A DNA stretch of 64,000 bases from Cryptomeria japonica (GCF_030272615.1 NC_081409.1:878111594-878175593); one strand, 5' to 3'; counted from the first letter of the stretch, positions 47,715 to 59,828 are shown. The notes: generated by a model not told the origin, from the letters alone. A program made the numbers and translations.

Positions 47715-50602
47715 GAAAGTTCCTAACAACAAAGTGATGACCCTAATAGGAGCAACATCTGATAATAGATCACTAAGAGTGAATGATATCAAAGACATCA
47801 ATGTGAGATTCATAAGTATGGTGCTAGGCTACAAGACTACACATGCAAACGGGCTTAATTCAGTTTCTAGTCTTTGCATTAACAATGTTTATGAGATGGT
47901 TAACAAGAATGCAATGATAGATGTGTGTGAATGGATGAAAGATGAACTCATTGACAATTTGAAAAAGATTAAAGGACATAAGAAAGGGAAATTCCACTTT
48001 GGTAATCTTTTAGTATGCTTAATGTTGTATTTCACTAAGGAAATTCCAGGTATAGGACCTAAAGACTTTGGATATGACATACTGGTAGGAAAACAATTAC
48101 ATGAATCTTTTACCGGCATGGGAACTACTAGAGACAACAACATAATTGAATATTCTAAAGCTTTCCAAGCTAAAATGAAAACTAGAGAAAGACTACCGCA
48201 GAGTATAGGGGACAAATATGACAAATAAATTTGTTTGTTATCAAGAAAGATGAGACATGGATGAAAGTTTTACTCCCTAGGACTATATGGGTGACTGAAA
48301 TGGGATATGAGGTGGATCTTAACATACTTGAGACTTATGCAAAAGCTTTATTAGATGCACCATGAGAACCAACATAACAAGTTTTTGGTAGTGTTGAGAC
48401 TATTGAAAGTGGTGTGAAAATATTGAAGCAAAGGAATAAAAGAGGAAAATATATTAGGGATGCATCCAATAAAGAACAAGAAATAAAGAAAAATGTAATG
48501 AATATCAGTGGCATATCAGCTAGTGAGTTGGAAGGGCTACAACTAGAGGCACACATTTCACTGGTTGGCACATCTTCTGACAGTGAGAAACCAACAGAGT
48601 TAAAGAGAGTTGAGAGGAAGAGAAAAACTTCACTGGTACCCTCTCCTTCACCCAAGAGAACAAAGACTTTAAGGAAGAAACAAAAGGCAATAAGGGAATG
48701 ACAAAAGAAACTGACTCCAAAGAAGAAACAACAACCTGGTACTCTTTCTTTGAATGATTTATTGAGTGATATAACTAATGATGGAAACTTGGCTAATGTA
48801 TACAAACTATATAACACATTTAATGACTCTGATAGAGAAAGTATTGAAAATAGTATTATTTTACATCTGGACATATACAAAAAGGTTTTAATTGAAGTTG
48901 TGGATGACTTACCCAATGATCTATATAGGAGATTAGAGGTGAAAAGGATTGCAGTGATGGAATTAGATAAGAAACTGAAAGTTGAAAAACTTCTAGCTAT
49001 ACATCTTGTAAATTCAAAAGAAGAAATTGATGAATTAATCTCTAAGGCTAATCGATCTATTTTTGCTAGTGGTCACTAGCAAGTAAGTCTAATGGTAGGA
49101 AGAGTAAAAGAGATTGCAGATGAAACTGCTGATAACTGGGATATATTGTTTGTGGAAAAGGAAAAACAAGAGGAAATGAATCGACTGAAGAAAACATTCA
49201 AAGTATATCAAAAGGATAAGGACAAGGGGAAAGGTAAAGTTGGTGGTATTCCAAACATCAAGATCACTGACAACCTATCGCCACCTTTGGATATTACACC
49301 GGCACACACAGATGACCCACTGATTATTGACACTGAAAGTGTTACGCATGATGACACTAATCCTGAATCTAAGATATTATTCACCATGAATGTTGACACT
49401 CAGGAAGTGAACATTGTTGTAGATAAGGACAATACAGAGGTTAAGGTAGACAATGTTGATAGTGGCAACATGTCTAAGAAACCGATAGAGACAGTTGAGG
49501 TTGAGATCCCAATCCAAACAGAGAAACCATTCGAAGCAGAGAAACCTAATGAAGGAATAGATGATGGCACAAGGCCACCTAAGAATGAGTTACTAGTAGC
49601 TGAACTTACTAAGAAACCCAGTGAGGCAGAGGTACATACTATGGCAAAGAAACTGACAATCACTGTGACATCAAAGCAGTCTAAGAAACCCTTGCTAGTT
49701 GAGATGCAAACACAAACTCATCCACCGAAGGTAAACACAAGCAAAATTGGTACAACTGATGGAAGCACATAGGTAATAAAGGAAAATGGTCAGACATCTG
49801 GCACATCATCAACTTAAATCAGACCTACTAATGTAACATAGGTACTTGTGGATTCAATAAAAAAGATAACAGATTGTAATGCTTTGGCCTACAAGGCAAT
49901 TGATGACACTATACCAATTCTTAAATTGATTGCACCAAAATGTAACATAGATCATATTAAGGATTCTTTAGGTAAAATAGACACATTGTCCAAATTTATT
50001 GCTGACAATGTAATAACGGTTGATAAAGTGAATGAGGATACAATAAAGGAGAGATTTGAAAAACAAAAGGACAAATTCTTTGATGGCACCATAAAGAAGT
50101 GCACTAAACACCTGAATATACTATTACCGACACTAAACTCTACAATTTTAGAATACAAAGAGGTGTACAGGGAAACATGCAAACCACACATACTGACAGA
50201 GGATATAGACAAGAAAATCAGTAAAATGCATAAATAAGTTGAAGACATAGCTGATAACATAATTGGATCATTCGGCTACATATCAGTTTTTGAGCAAGAA
50301 ATGGCAGGCTTTGAAGAAAAACTAGAGAAACTTGAGAAAGAAAAGGCAAGGATAAGGTCAAATGTCAAGGAACTAAAAAATAAACTTGGTCCCAAGTTAG
50401 ACAATCTTATAGCTCAGAGAATTGAACCAAGGCATTACTTCAAGGAGAATGATCACCGGAAGATCACATGCATCATATCACCGACACGATCTGACAGACT
50501 GAGGCAACCTTGAATGGCAGCAAAAGGTTTATGCAAAGTCTTAATTTGGTTTTAGCAGATATCTTTCAGATTGTAACCAACCGATTACAGACTTTGAGGT
50601 GA
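47715..50602 (+). pseudogene. Element D ORF2, middle and C-terminal part
   Basis: It resumes after element C with MTLIGATSDNRSLRVNDIKD and follows C block by block: ISMVLGYKTTHANGLNSVSS, IDNLKKIKGHKKGKF, the IGPKDFGYDILVGKQ segment, a basic RVERKRKTSLVPSPSPKR stretch, HLDIYKKVLIEVVDDLPNDL, AIHLVNSKEEIDELISKANR, a Lys/Glu/Thr linker with MQTQTHPP, then ITDCNALAYKAIDDTIPILK and a coiled coil to IFQIVTNRLQTLR. A stop at 48226-48228 coincides with a frame change, with further stops near 48363, 48699, 49077, 49770 and 50235. Conservation of order and length with C shows that ORF2 was a real protein. Confidence 0.8.
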
Positions 50603-50811
50603 AATTTTTGCACTCATTTGACAATTTTTGACAACCTTTGTCATTGATGTCAAAGGGGGAGTAGTGGAGAGAAAAGTGGTTATGGTTATTAAGACATAGG
50701 AGATCATTTTCTCAAGGGGAGCATATCTTTTGGAAACTTTTTGGACTTCATCTTTTGGAACAGTTCTGGATTTTTCTCATGAGTGTTGCCATCAATGCTA
50801 AAGGGGGAGAT
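50603..50811 (+). other. Element D 3' untranslated region with two polypurine tracts
   Basis: TTGATGTCAAAGGGGGAG near 50643-50660 and ATCAATGCTAAAGGGGGAG next to the LTR repeat the arrangement seen in C and F. Confidence 0.8.
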
Positions 50812-51630
50812 TGTTGGAATTTTGCACTCTATGAGAATAGTTGATGTTGTCATTGATGGTAACCAACTGGAAACTAACTAGAAATAATTTGTCAACCCAC
50901 CGACAATTACTAGCACCGGCAATAGACTTCTACATTCACTGACAGGCACTTCACCGACAATGACAATAATGCATACCAGCACTCAAAGCCAACATGGAAT
51001 AAACTCTTGCTTATTATTTTATATTGTAATTATCTTTTGTAAAAGCCGACATGACATATTGTAAAAGACTCATATATATGTATGAGATCTTATAGTTCAT
51101 TTAGTGGATAAATTAGAAGATTACGAGAGTGGATATAATGATACATTTTGTATAAGGTGATATAGTTTACAACAAAGGTATTTGTAATAGATTGAGCTTA
51201 AACCGGTACTGAACCTGGCATAGTTGATGCTAATTTGAAGCAATACATTGTATTGGATTTTGAGAATCCATTTTGTAAGTCAGCAAGACTTCTATTTTGT
51301 GATTAAGCAGTGAGCTCTAGGCTACTAGCCTTCCTGCATGTGCAGGCCCCTCATTATAAGTAATATTTATTCATTGGTGATTGAGTGAATATTGTGGGTC
51401 ACAAATCCCACCGAGGTTTTTCCCACACTGGGTTTCCTCATTAAAAATCTTGTGTTATGGGGTGTTCTCTATGCTATCTATGTTATTCTTATTTGTTGCA
51501 TTAATTCTTATTTACTGGTACACTGTTTTGGGATACAAAGTTCTAAATAAGTATAAATATTTTGTTAACCAGTTAGATAGTAATTCACCCCCCCTTCTCA
51601 GTGTCTTTGGGACTGTCATTGATTATAACA
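50812..51630 (+). repeat. 3' LTR of element D
   Basis: 819 bp, from TGTTGGAATTTTGC to GATTATAACA. Its outer flank AAGGT continues element E. Confidence 0.9.
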
Positions 51631-53078
51631 AAGGTATATCAGAAAGATAAGGGAAAAGGTAAAATATGTGGTGTACCTTATATAAAAGTAACAAACAACA
51701 TCCCTCCACTAGCTTAGGACACCCCTACTGCAACATCACTGGTTCATACAACTAATCCACCGAATATGGCTACTGAAGGTATAACTCATGATGATACTAA
51801 CCCAGAGTCTAAGATACTTTTCACCATGAATGTAGATACTCAAGATATAAACATTGTTGTGGACAAAGAAACTACAGAGATCCCAGTCTTTCTTTATCTG
51901 TGGGATTCAATCCAGCCATGAAATAACAAACCATGACAGGGAGAATGAAGTGGATTGTTGAGCTGATTCCGACGACATGAGGGGACTAGTGAGGCAAAAC
52001 ACCGACTGGCTACATTCCCTCACTACCAGGGCTTCAATCCATATGTTTCAAGAAGTCTGTGGTTAGCAATCTCTATCTCTCCATTGATGGACCACCTCAA
52101 ACCACTATGTTAGCCATGTCCCAGCTCATTTGTATGCTCATCCTATTCATGTCACCCAAAATTACCTATATGTCAGAAAGAAATTCCAACTATCCTGCAA
52201 CTAGGAATCTTTCGATTGTTGTGCTAAGATCGAGAGGAACCACCTCAAAACCCTACCCGTACGAAAAAGGATCCCTCCTCACAAAAGTAAGGTAGACAGT
52301 GTTGAGGACAACAAGATTTCAGAGAAACTAGCACAAACCGTTAACTCTTAGGAAACCAAGATACTAGCTCAAATAGAGCAATCAAAGATTGAGAAACCTA
52401 CAAAGGATAAGACAACTAGCATAGGGCCACCAAAATCTGAGAAACCAACAGTAAAATAGATAGAGAAATAATCTGAGGTAGAGATTCATGTTGAGTCTAA
52501 GACACCGACAGTTACAAAGATGCTTAATAAAACTAAGAAACCATCAAAGGTAGAGGTACAAACACAAACAGATCCATCAGAAGAAAATGTAAGTAAAGTG
52601 GATGCATCTGATGGAAATAAAAAGGATGTAGTAAAGGTGATTGGTCAGACATCTGTTGAGAAGAAACCTACAGTAGAATCTAGCACATCTACAGGTGAAT
52701 TCATACCCACTAAAATTATAGAGGTTCTATTGGATTCTATTACGAGGATAACTGATTGCAATGCATTAGCATTTAAGGCAATTGATAACTCTTTACCTAT
52801 CTTAAAGATGATTGCACCTACATGTCAAATAGATCACATTATTGATTCTTTAGGTAAATTGGACACATTGTCCAAATTCATTGTTGATAATGTAATAACT
52901 ATAGACAAGGTGAATGAGGATATCATTAAGGAAATAGTTGACAAAAAGAAAAATACAGTCTTTGAGAACACCATAAATAAATGTACCGATCACTTGGATA
53001 CACTTTTACCGGTACTTAATTCTACAATTTTGGAGTATAAGGAGTTGTATAGAGAAGAATGTAAGCCTCACTGGTTGA
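51631..53078 (+). pseudogene. Element E ORF2 fragment, linker and C-terminal part
   Basis: It matches the Lys/Glu/Thr-rich linker (KPSKVEVQTQTDPSEENVSK) and the C-terminal helical domain (ITDCNALAFKAIDNSLPILK, SLGKLDTLSKFIVDN, LYREECKPH) of ORF2. The match stops abruptly at about 53078. The match to D is interrupted at 51880-52286 by foreign DNA. The final ~150 residues and the 3' LTR of E are missing. Confidence 0.78.
51880..52286. other. 407-bp unidentified insertion in element E
   Basis: D reads straight through from its ACAGAGG to TTAAGGTAGAC, whereas E has about 407 extra bases between ACAGAG and GTAAGGTAGAC. No LTR, terminal inverted repeat or clear target duplication is visible. Base composition is richer in G+C than its surroundings. 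I do not recognise it. Confidence 0.6.
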
Positions 53079-53423
53079 GGGGAACCCCTTCAACATGATC
53101 ATTCAGGCTCAAAGGAGGAAGGATAAGACCTTAAACATGTCTTAGGATGTTTTCCTTGTGTTTCAATCATGCATTTTGTGTTTGAAATAAAGGACCCCAT
53201 CTTGTGAGCCAAACTCCTATTTTGGCATCTTGATAAGCAAATTAGGACTTTTGGACAAAAAAGGGGACTAAGTATGCTTAGGATATGTTTTTCCTAGTGG
53301 TTTTAGTTGTTTTATGTTCTTCTAGGGTGTTTAGAGGTGTTAGTCTTGACCCAAGTCATTTGGGTGCAAGAAATGAAATTTTTGACGACTTTGTCAAAAG
53401 TTGTCATGAGCAGCTTTTGTGCA
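53079..53423. other. Unidentified spacer between E and G
   Basis: It starts with an imperfect palindrome (TTGAGGGGAACCCCTTCAA) at the exact point where the match of E to C and D ends. The rest resembles non-coding retroelement sequence, but I cannot assign it. G is inserted at its right end after GTGCA. Confidence 0.4.
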
Positions 53424-54921
53424 TGTAGACACCCAAAAATGGTCAACGCTTGCGAAGTCATACTTTAACATTTGCGCATTGCCTCATTTTAGGTTTTTGC
53501 GTCGCATTAACATTTCTCCTATGTCATGCACTTGGTCTTTATCATTTGCAAACATTGAGTCATTCTTCTACATTCTTCAATCAGCTCATCTTCGAATTTG
53601 GTCTTGTCGACAACATTATCCAGTCATGATTTTGATCAATTTTACTCTGTCGCATCAATGTGCGTATTCATTTGTCATCATTTTGGACATCGTTAATCCT
53701 AATTAGGGTTTAGTCCTCTTATCAATCTTGTCGATTTATCATCAATCCTTCAATCTTGTCATTTTAACGATCGATTTGTCATCGATCGTTGTCATGTTCA
53801 ATCTTGTCATCTTGCAATCCATTTTGTTGTTGATCCTTGTCCACTTGTCAATTTTGTCATTTTGCGACCGATTTGTCATCGATCGTTGTCTGTCTCAATT
53901 ATGTCAATTTGGATCAATTTGTCATTGTTCCTCGTTAATTGGCGCATTTTCTCAATCATTTTGTCGCATTGGTCATTTATCAAAATCAAGTCATGACATT
54001 AATTATCTTCAATCAAGACCTAATTGTCATTTTCGCATTTCTAATTCGTCTTCTAGGGTTTTATGATTTAGTCATTTAACCTAATTTGCCATTTCTTCCT
54101 CCAGGATTACTAAATTATTTATTAATCCTAAGTCTTCTCATTACAATTAAATCTCTATTTAATTGGCTAATTATTCCTCTTTGTGAATTGATTAATAAAT
54201 GAAAAATTATTAATTGATTCACTAAATCCTAATTTCTAATTTCTTTCAATTTCTAATTCCTAATTTGTCATCAATTTCAATTTTTCTAATTTTTCAAATT
54301 TCTAATTTCAAATTCCTCTTATTTCATCTCCTAATTCTATGGGAATGACATTTCAATTTATCATAAATTGTCATAATTGACAATCAATCAATTTTGACAT
54401 AGAATGTGTCATAATTTGTCATCAAATTGTTAATCAATCAAATTGTGCATGGAAAGTGCATAATTTGTCATAATTTGTCATATTGATTTGCAATTTCCAT
54501 TTGAATTGAATCATGCCAATCTTGTCATTTATCCAATTTCTCTATAAATTGGATGTTTTTTTCAATCAAATCCCCTTGAATCCTTAATAACCCTTCAATC
54601 ACTTCATGAATCTCGAATTTTTACCGAACTTTCGTTTCTAGTACTCTTGAGCTTTTTTGCTTTCAATTGTGTGAGCACTTGTAGGTGAGATCCACAAAAC
54701 TATTGAAGAGGAAAGAACAACAATGGAGCCGCATGGAAGGAGTATTCAATCTTGAATCTGGTTTGCATAATGTTTTCTTTTGAATGCTTCATTTTCATAC
54801 CTTCATTGAATGTGCTTTAGAATTAGGTTCATTGCAATGAGTATTTCTTTGATTGAGCTATCATGTCTAATGTTTTGATTGATCTACTTATCTTGTGATG
54901 ATTCCTAATTTCTACGCTACA
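53424..54921 (+). repeat. 5' LTR of element G
   Basis: About 1,498 bp, ending GCTACA. It is rich in TTTGTCAT and CATCGATCGTTGTC words. A TATAAAT box lies at 54543-54549. Over the 802 bp that can be compared, it differs from the 3' copy by roughly 1-2 percent by eye. Confidence 0.88.
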
Positions 54922-54926
54922 TTAAT

Positions 54927-54942
54927 TGGTGAACCCGACATG
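54927..54942 (+). promoter_or_regulatory. Primer binding site of element G
   Basis: TGGTGAACCCGACATG lies five bases after the LTR. It differs from the site in B (TGGCACGCCC...), so the two element types are primed by different tRNAs. Confidence 0.65.
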
Positions 54943-57044
54943 AAAACTAACCTTCTAACCATCTTACTGTGTTTTGGAGTGCTTCTAAGCTGATTTGCAG
55001 GTCAAAAACTCAAAAACAGGGCCGTGCAGGGTATTCTGGACACTTCTGCGCCTGTGTTAAGCATCTTGCACCTATGTTGAAGAGTCTTGCGCCTGTGTCA
55101 AGACATTCTGCGCTTGTGTTTGACAACTTGCGCCTGTGTCATTACTTCTGCACCTGTGTAAAGTCCAGATCAGAGGGTAAAAAAATGCAGTTTCTTTGAA
55201 ATTTTTGATGTTTTTGCATTCTGTTTTCTGTGTTTTGGATTTTGGTACTGATTATTTGTGCAGGATCTTGGCTTACGCATGACAAAGACTAAAAATCAAA
55301 TTACTAACGTGTGTTATGCAGATTCGATGGTCAAAGACTACAAATCAAACTTCTGACATGTGTTTTGCAGGTTGCCATGGAGAAACAACCAAATTGTGTG
55401 TTTGAATTTTCTAATTAGGCACTTAGTGATTTTTTTAAATAGGTTGGAAATGAACCCTTGTTTGCTTTGTTTTCTAAGTATGACATTGGAGTAGGAGAGT
55501 ATGCTCTCATCCTTCATAGGGTGATCAGAAATCCAGATCTTCGATACCATGCTTGTCTTGTTGATTGTTTGTCTCCATTAGAGGGCCTGCCTTCCCGACC
55601 ACTTTGCTTTAGCAAGTGAGTGATAATCGTGAGAAGGGAACGACCCAAAGTGAGTACGGCTATAATTCCTTGGCATTCTAACTCACTATAAAAAAATACC
55701 TGATGGGCGAAAGCTTTGAAGGAAGTGTTACGTGGGAATTGCAGTTACTTGGGAAGTGATCCCCCTTGAACTCTTTCTCATATCAACATCTAAGTAGGGC
55801 CTCTTGGTCTAAATCGTGCTTGCGTGACTACATTTGTTTGGTATCTTGATGGGCTTAATGTATCAATCATGCTTGCATGACATCAAGGAGTAATGCTTAA
55901 CAGAAATCCTTACTACATACCTTGTTTTTAGAGGCCAAAAACCCTTCTAGTTGCTTGAGAAGGACAAATTCGGATACTTGGAAGAGATACTAAGTTCGCC
56001 ATGGGGAGATTCCATGGGGACTGATGCTTGGCTGCCTTGAGAAGTGAGTGCCGTGGAGGGGAGCCCGTGGGGTCAAGCATCTATGTATTCTCCTTGAATC
56101 CCATAATGAGTCTACCTCTCAAGTACCTAATGTCTTTGCCTACCCAAGGGAATGTGGAAATGAGCATGATTGTCTTGAGTCTAAGTTATAACATCTTGTA
56201 TTCTTTGATTGTCAAAAGTTGAATGTTATCCCATTTCAAAAGCAAAACACATTGATTAAAACAAGATCAAACACAAAAGATATTCATCCAACAAAAGTTC
56301 AACAAGATTCAAAGATCATATTCCTAAAGCATGGTTATCCAACATTGTTCAAAAACTTGTCTCAACTCTTATGTCACTTACATTTAGGTTCATCCTAGGT
56401 TGCATTTTGCAAAGTCATTATCAAGTATCAAGTTTAGGTTTCACCTAGGTCATACTTCTTTTGCATATCAATAAAAGTCATCCATTTACATGAGTCCTCT
56501 TGCATAAGAGCAATATCATTTCATAATTAAAACTTAGGTTTCATCTTAGGTTGACATTGTCATACACTTGCATTTGCATAGACCAAGTCTCTTCATTAAA
56601 CCTAAGTCATTATCATATCATATTAAGATCATATACATATTAATTATCCTTTCGCATATAGTCTCAAAACCTAGGTCTTGTCATACTTAAGCAATCCAAA
56701 TCTTTGATAAACCCCAAGTCATTGTTAAGAAGTCTAGACCTCATCAAGTCTTTTGTCCTTTTTGTCATCAATATCATTTCGTCAAACCTAGCTTAGTATC
56801 CAAGCATATAGGTGAGACATTGTCAATTTGTCCTTTTGTCACTTGGTCCTTTTGTTCTTTGAGGTCTAGGTATCATTTCAATTTCCTAAGGGTCTCTTTT
56901 AGATTTGCATTCATAAGTTTATCAAGATCTTCAAAAACAACCAAAAACATAGATTGCATTTTCATATAGTTAGTTTGCATTTAGTTGCATATCATATATT
57001 GTCTTTGAAAAATTCCAAAAAAAAATTGCATTTGCATAAGTGAC
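54943..57044 (+). other. Element G leader (5' UTR)
   Basis: No conserved protein. It contains a GCGCCTGTGT array (55030-55160) and the two leader blocks shared with B (55578-55650 and 55980-56095). The rest is AT-rich. Confidence 0.7.
55030..55160 (+). repeat. GCGCCTGTGT array, sense orientation (element G)
   Basis: Six copies such as CTGCGCCTGTGT, TTGCGCCTGTGT and CTGCGCTTGTGT, spaced by about 20-25 bases. The unit is the G version of GCGTCTGTG in A and B. Confidence 0.85.
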
Positions 57045-59579
57045 ATGCCTGTTGAGATAAGATCAAGATCTAAGAAGATGAGTGAATCAATGTATCAATC
57101 CATGGATAACATAGTAAATTCATAGTTTCAAACTAGTCAAACAGTGCAAGTTGAAGGTTCATTAAACACATCTCTACCACCATATGGAATGGTTCAACTT
57201 GGACCACCTCTATTATATGAACTAGTGTTTGTACCTATGAAACCAGGACATGGGAGTGTTCCACCAACTCCAAGAGGAAATGCACCTTTCGATTGGAATC
57301 AGTCCAGCTTGCAACAGGAAATACAAACATTGTATGAAGAACCAACTCTATCTCAAGGATTTGGTTCAGATCAAGGCATTCACCAAGAAACAAATCCAAA
57401 TGTCCAACCAGACTCTTCATCCGATTTCGATGTCTCTGATGATGTTGTTATGTACCTTAAGGATCCAAAATTGACAAAAAAGATGGATAAATTCTTGAAT
57501 AAGCTCTTTAAGAGGTTCCCACAAAAATATCTTGACATGATGAGTAATGTGACCTCCTCAAGTAAGCAAATTAATGTGCAAAAACAACAAGGCAGTGAGT
57601 TGTTAGGTTTCTCTCTACATCCAAATGATGAAAATGTGCAACAAGAACTCCAACCCACCTTGATGAGTAAACGTGCCTCAAAGGCATTGACAGTGACTAT
57701 TCCTCAAAAGTCCACACTCAAAATAATAAACAATCCATTGTTTAATGCAACACCTTTAACACCAGATCAAATGAAGGCCACACAAATGTTGATGACAGGT
57801 GTCCCTCAACAAGAAGTGATTCCTCGAATACCAAAAAGTGGATCCAAATCTAAGATGCAAGAAAGCTTTACGATTGGAATGTCTGATCTTACAAATGTTC
57901 AAATTGCCTTTCCTTCATGCCAAAACATTGATTCCTTGTCAGAATCCCCCATGCATATCCAAAGTCCAACCCCATGTCAAGAGGATAATTTAGAGCACGA
58001 AGAAATGAGTCCTCAAGAAAATCAAGATCAAGATCCTGAAACCTTATCATCCCATCCAATTGTTGACCAGGATCCCATTTCCCCAGACACTCACAATGAT
58101 TCCCCTATTCTTTTCCATCCTATCCAAAGTCCCATTGACACTCCATTCCCTGAGCAAGATCAAGATATTCTAGTCCATCCAATCCCAAATGATCCCCTTC
58201 CATTTCATGAACAAAATGTCTTTTCAGATCCCATTGACATTCAAGATATCCCTTCCATCCTTTCCGATGATCCCATTGAAAGTCAAGAGCAAAGAACCTT
58301 TAAAGAAGATACCAATGATCTTCCTCCTTGTCAAGATCAAATCATTCCTTCAGATCCTCCACAAGATCCACTTGTCCCTCCATCTCCACATCCTAATCCA
58401 GCATATCCACTCCAAGAGTGAATTTCTTTTGGTGATCCTGTTATTTCTCCCATTCCATCTCTTAAAGAGCCTGTCATTGAACCATGTCCACTACACAATC
58501 CTAGTCCCCCTCATGATCCTGATCCCCCTCATGATTCTAACGTGTTAGTGCAAGATGTTCATGAACCCTCGACATGCATAATGGGTTCTTCCACTTTGGT
58601 GCAATCCGATCCACTTCAAGATCTAATTATTTCTCTCATATCACATCCACCTCATAATGGACTCGCGTCTTCTTCCCAAAGAAAAGAGTATCCTACAAGT
58701 CAAGATATTCATAAAGGCAAAGGAGTAGACCTTCACAAGCAAGAACCCTTCCATATCAAAGAGTATACCAATGGTCATGGCTACAAAGCTCACACTCAAG
58801 GCATTGGTATCCCTTCAAAGTCAAAATCCAAATGTCCACCTTCCCCATCATCGCTTCCATCCATTCTAGGTCCCTATATCCCTCCATCTCCTATGCAACA
58901 TCAGCAAAGGCACACATCTTGGAGAACCTTCCATCCATCCCATAGGCCTCCATATCATTCCCATCCACACCAACATTCCTTTCCCCCTCCAAGCAATTTG
59001 GATGCCAAGTATAAGCATCATAAGTCTAGAAATCCACATGTAACCAAGGATCAACATGTCCAATATAATCGACATGTCAAAACAAAGAGCAATATGATCT
59101 ATAAAGAAAAAGAAATATCCAAAAGGCCACAAAGGCTCACTGAGCAAAATAAAGCAAAGTCAAAATATATATGGGTTCCTAAATCCCTTGTGCAAGCAAT
59201 GCACTTCAAGGAACCACAAAAGCATGAAAAGTCAAAAACCATGTGGATCCCCAAGAAGCTCCTTGAAGCACAAAAAGAACAACCTAGATTGGCATCTAAA
59301 ATTGTTGTTCCTCCACCCAAATCTCTCAAGTCTATTCCTCCATCACCTTCTTCATCCATTTTGGGCCCTTATGTCCCAAAATCCATAGCTATTCCTCCAT
59401 CCAAATCTCAATATCCAAAATACATTTGTCCTCCATCAGTCCATCACCCCTCAAGGTGTGTGCCAATGTCGATCTTGCCTTCATTTCCATCTACTCAAGC
59501 CCAATTCTTCCAATACCCTATTCATTATCCAATGCATATTTTCCATCCTCCCATCCCTCTCGTCCAATCCTTTGCATAA
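57045..59579 (+). pseudogene. Element G ORF: Pro/Gln-rich protein, about 844 residues
   Basis: One frame from MPVEIRSRSKKMSESMYQSM to the stop at 59577, interrupted only by TAG at 57123 and TGA at 58419. The first residues resemble the gag start of A and B (MVETRLQKSRR), but no capsid, zinc knuckle or enzyme domain follows. The middle is rich in Pro, Asp, Ile and Gln. Near the end is an internal duplication: SKYIWVPKSLVQA and SKTMWIPKKLLEA, also SILGPYIP and SILGPYVP. Such a long frame with two stops suggests that the protein was maintained until recently. The function is unknown; a gag-derived structural or RNA-binding role is a guess. Confidence 0.7.
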
Positions 59580-59828
59580 ATCCTCGCCTTAGTTTCATCT
59601 TATTTTACACGTCCTTATCCTACCAACGTCTTTGAGCATACTTGTAAAGGTCATGGTCCATTTATTTCCAGGCTACTATCCAAATAAAAAGACGCTTGAG
59701 TCCTTCTTCCATTCCCTATCATGTGTCCGTCTTCTTCTGAAAAAGTCAAAATCCAAAAAAAATTAAAAAAAAAGTGAAAAAGTGAAAAAAAAAAAAGTGA
59801 AAAAAATAAAGAAAAATAATTCGTCCAT

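Larger units (their letters stand above)
22059..51630 (+). mobile_element. Element D: pol-less copia-like LTR element with unknown ORF2
   Basis: D consists of 22059-24824 plus 47720-51630, split by element C. Without C it is about 6.7 kb. Its LTRs are 22059-22872 and 50812-51630, roughly 10 percent different by eye. The flanks read AAGTT on the left and AAGGT on the right, a target duplication with one change; the host E sequence reads continuously across it. The primer site TGGTATCAAAGC (22875-22886) follows a two-base spacer, and the polypurine tract AAAGGGGGAGAT precedes the right LTR. There is no protease, integrase, RT or RNase H. Confidence 0.88.
14364..53078 (+). mobile_element. Element E: oldest pol-less copia-like element, in three pieces
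   Basis: The pieces are 14364-14935, 21568-22058 and 51631-53078. They are interrupted by F (after CTAAG) and by D (after AAGTT, with AAGGT on the other side). Joined, they follow the gene order of elements C and D. The left end is cut at 14364, the right end at about 53078, and no LTR of E is visible. There is also an internal deletion at about 14551 and a 407-bp insertion at 51880-52286. E has the most damage of the three family copies and hosts two other elements, so it is the oldest. Confidence 0.8.

Noticed and set aside
53419-54066. Open frames of 95 and 112 residues repeated near 63078-63839
   Set aside because: They lie in the LTRs of G and are repeated because the LTRs are repeats. 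Composition is low-complexity TTTGTCAT sequence.
57144-58421. Element G ORF as an envelope-like gene
   Set aside because: No signal peptide, transmembrane segment or cysteine pattern. It lies directly after the leader in gag position and starts like gag.
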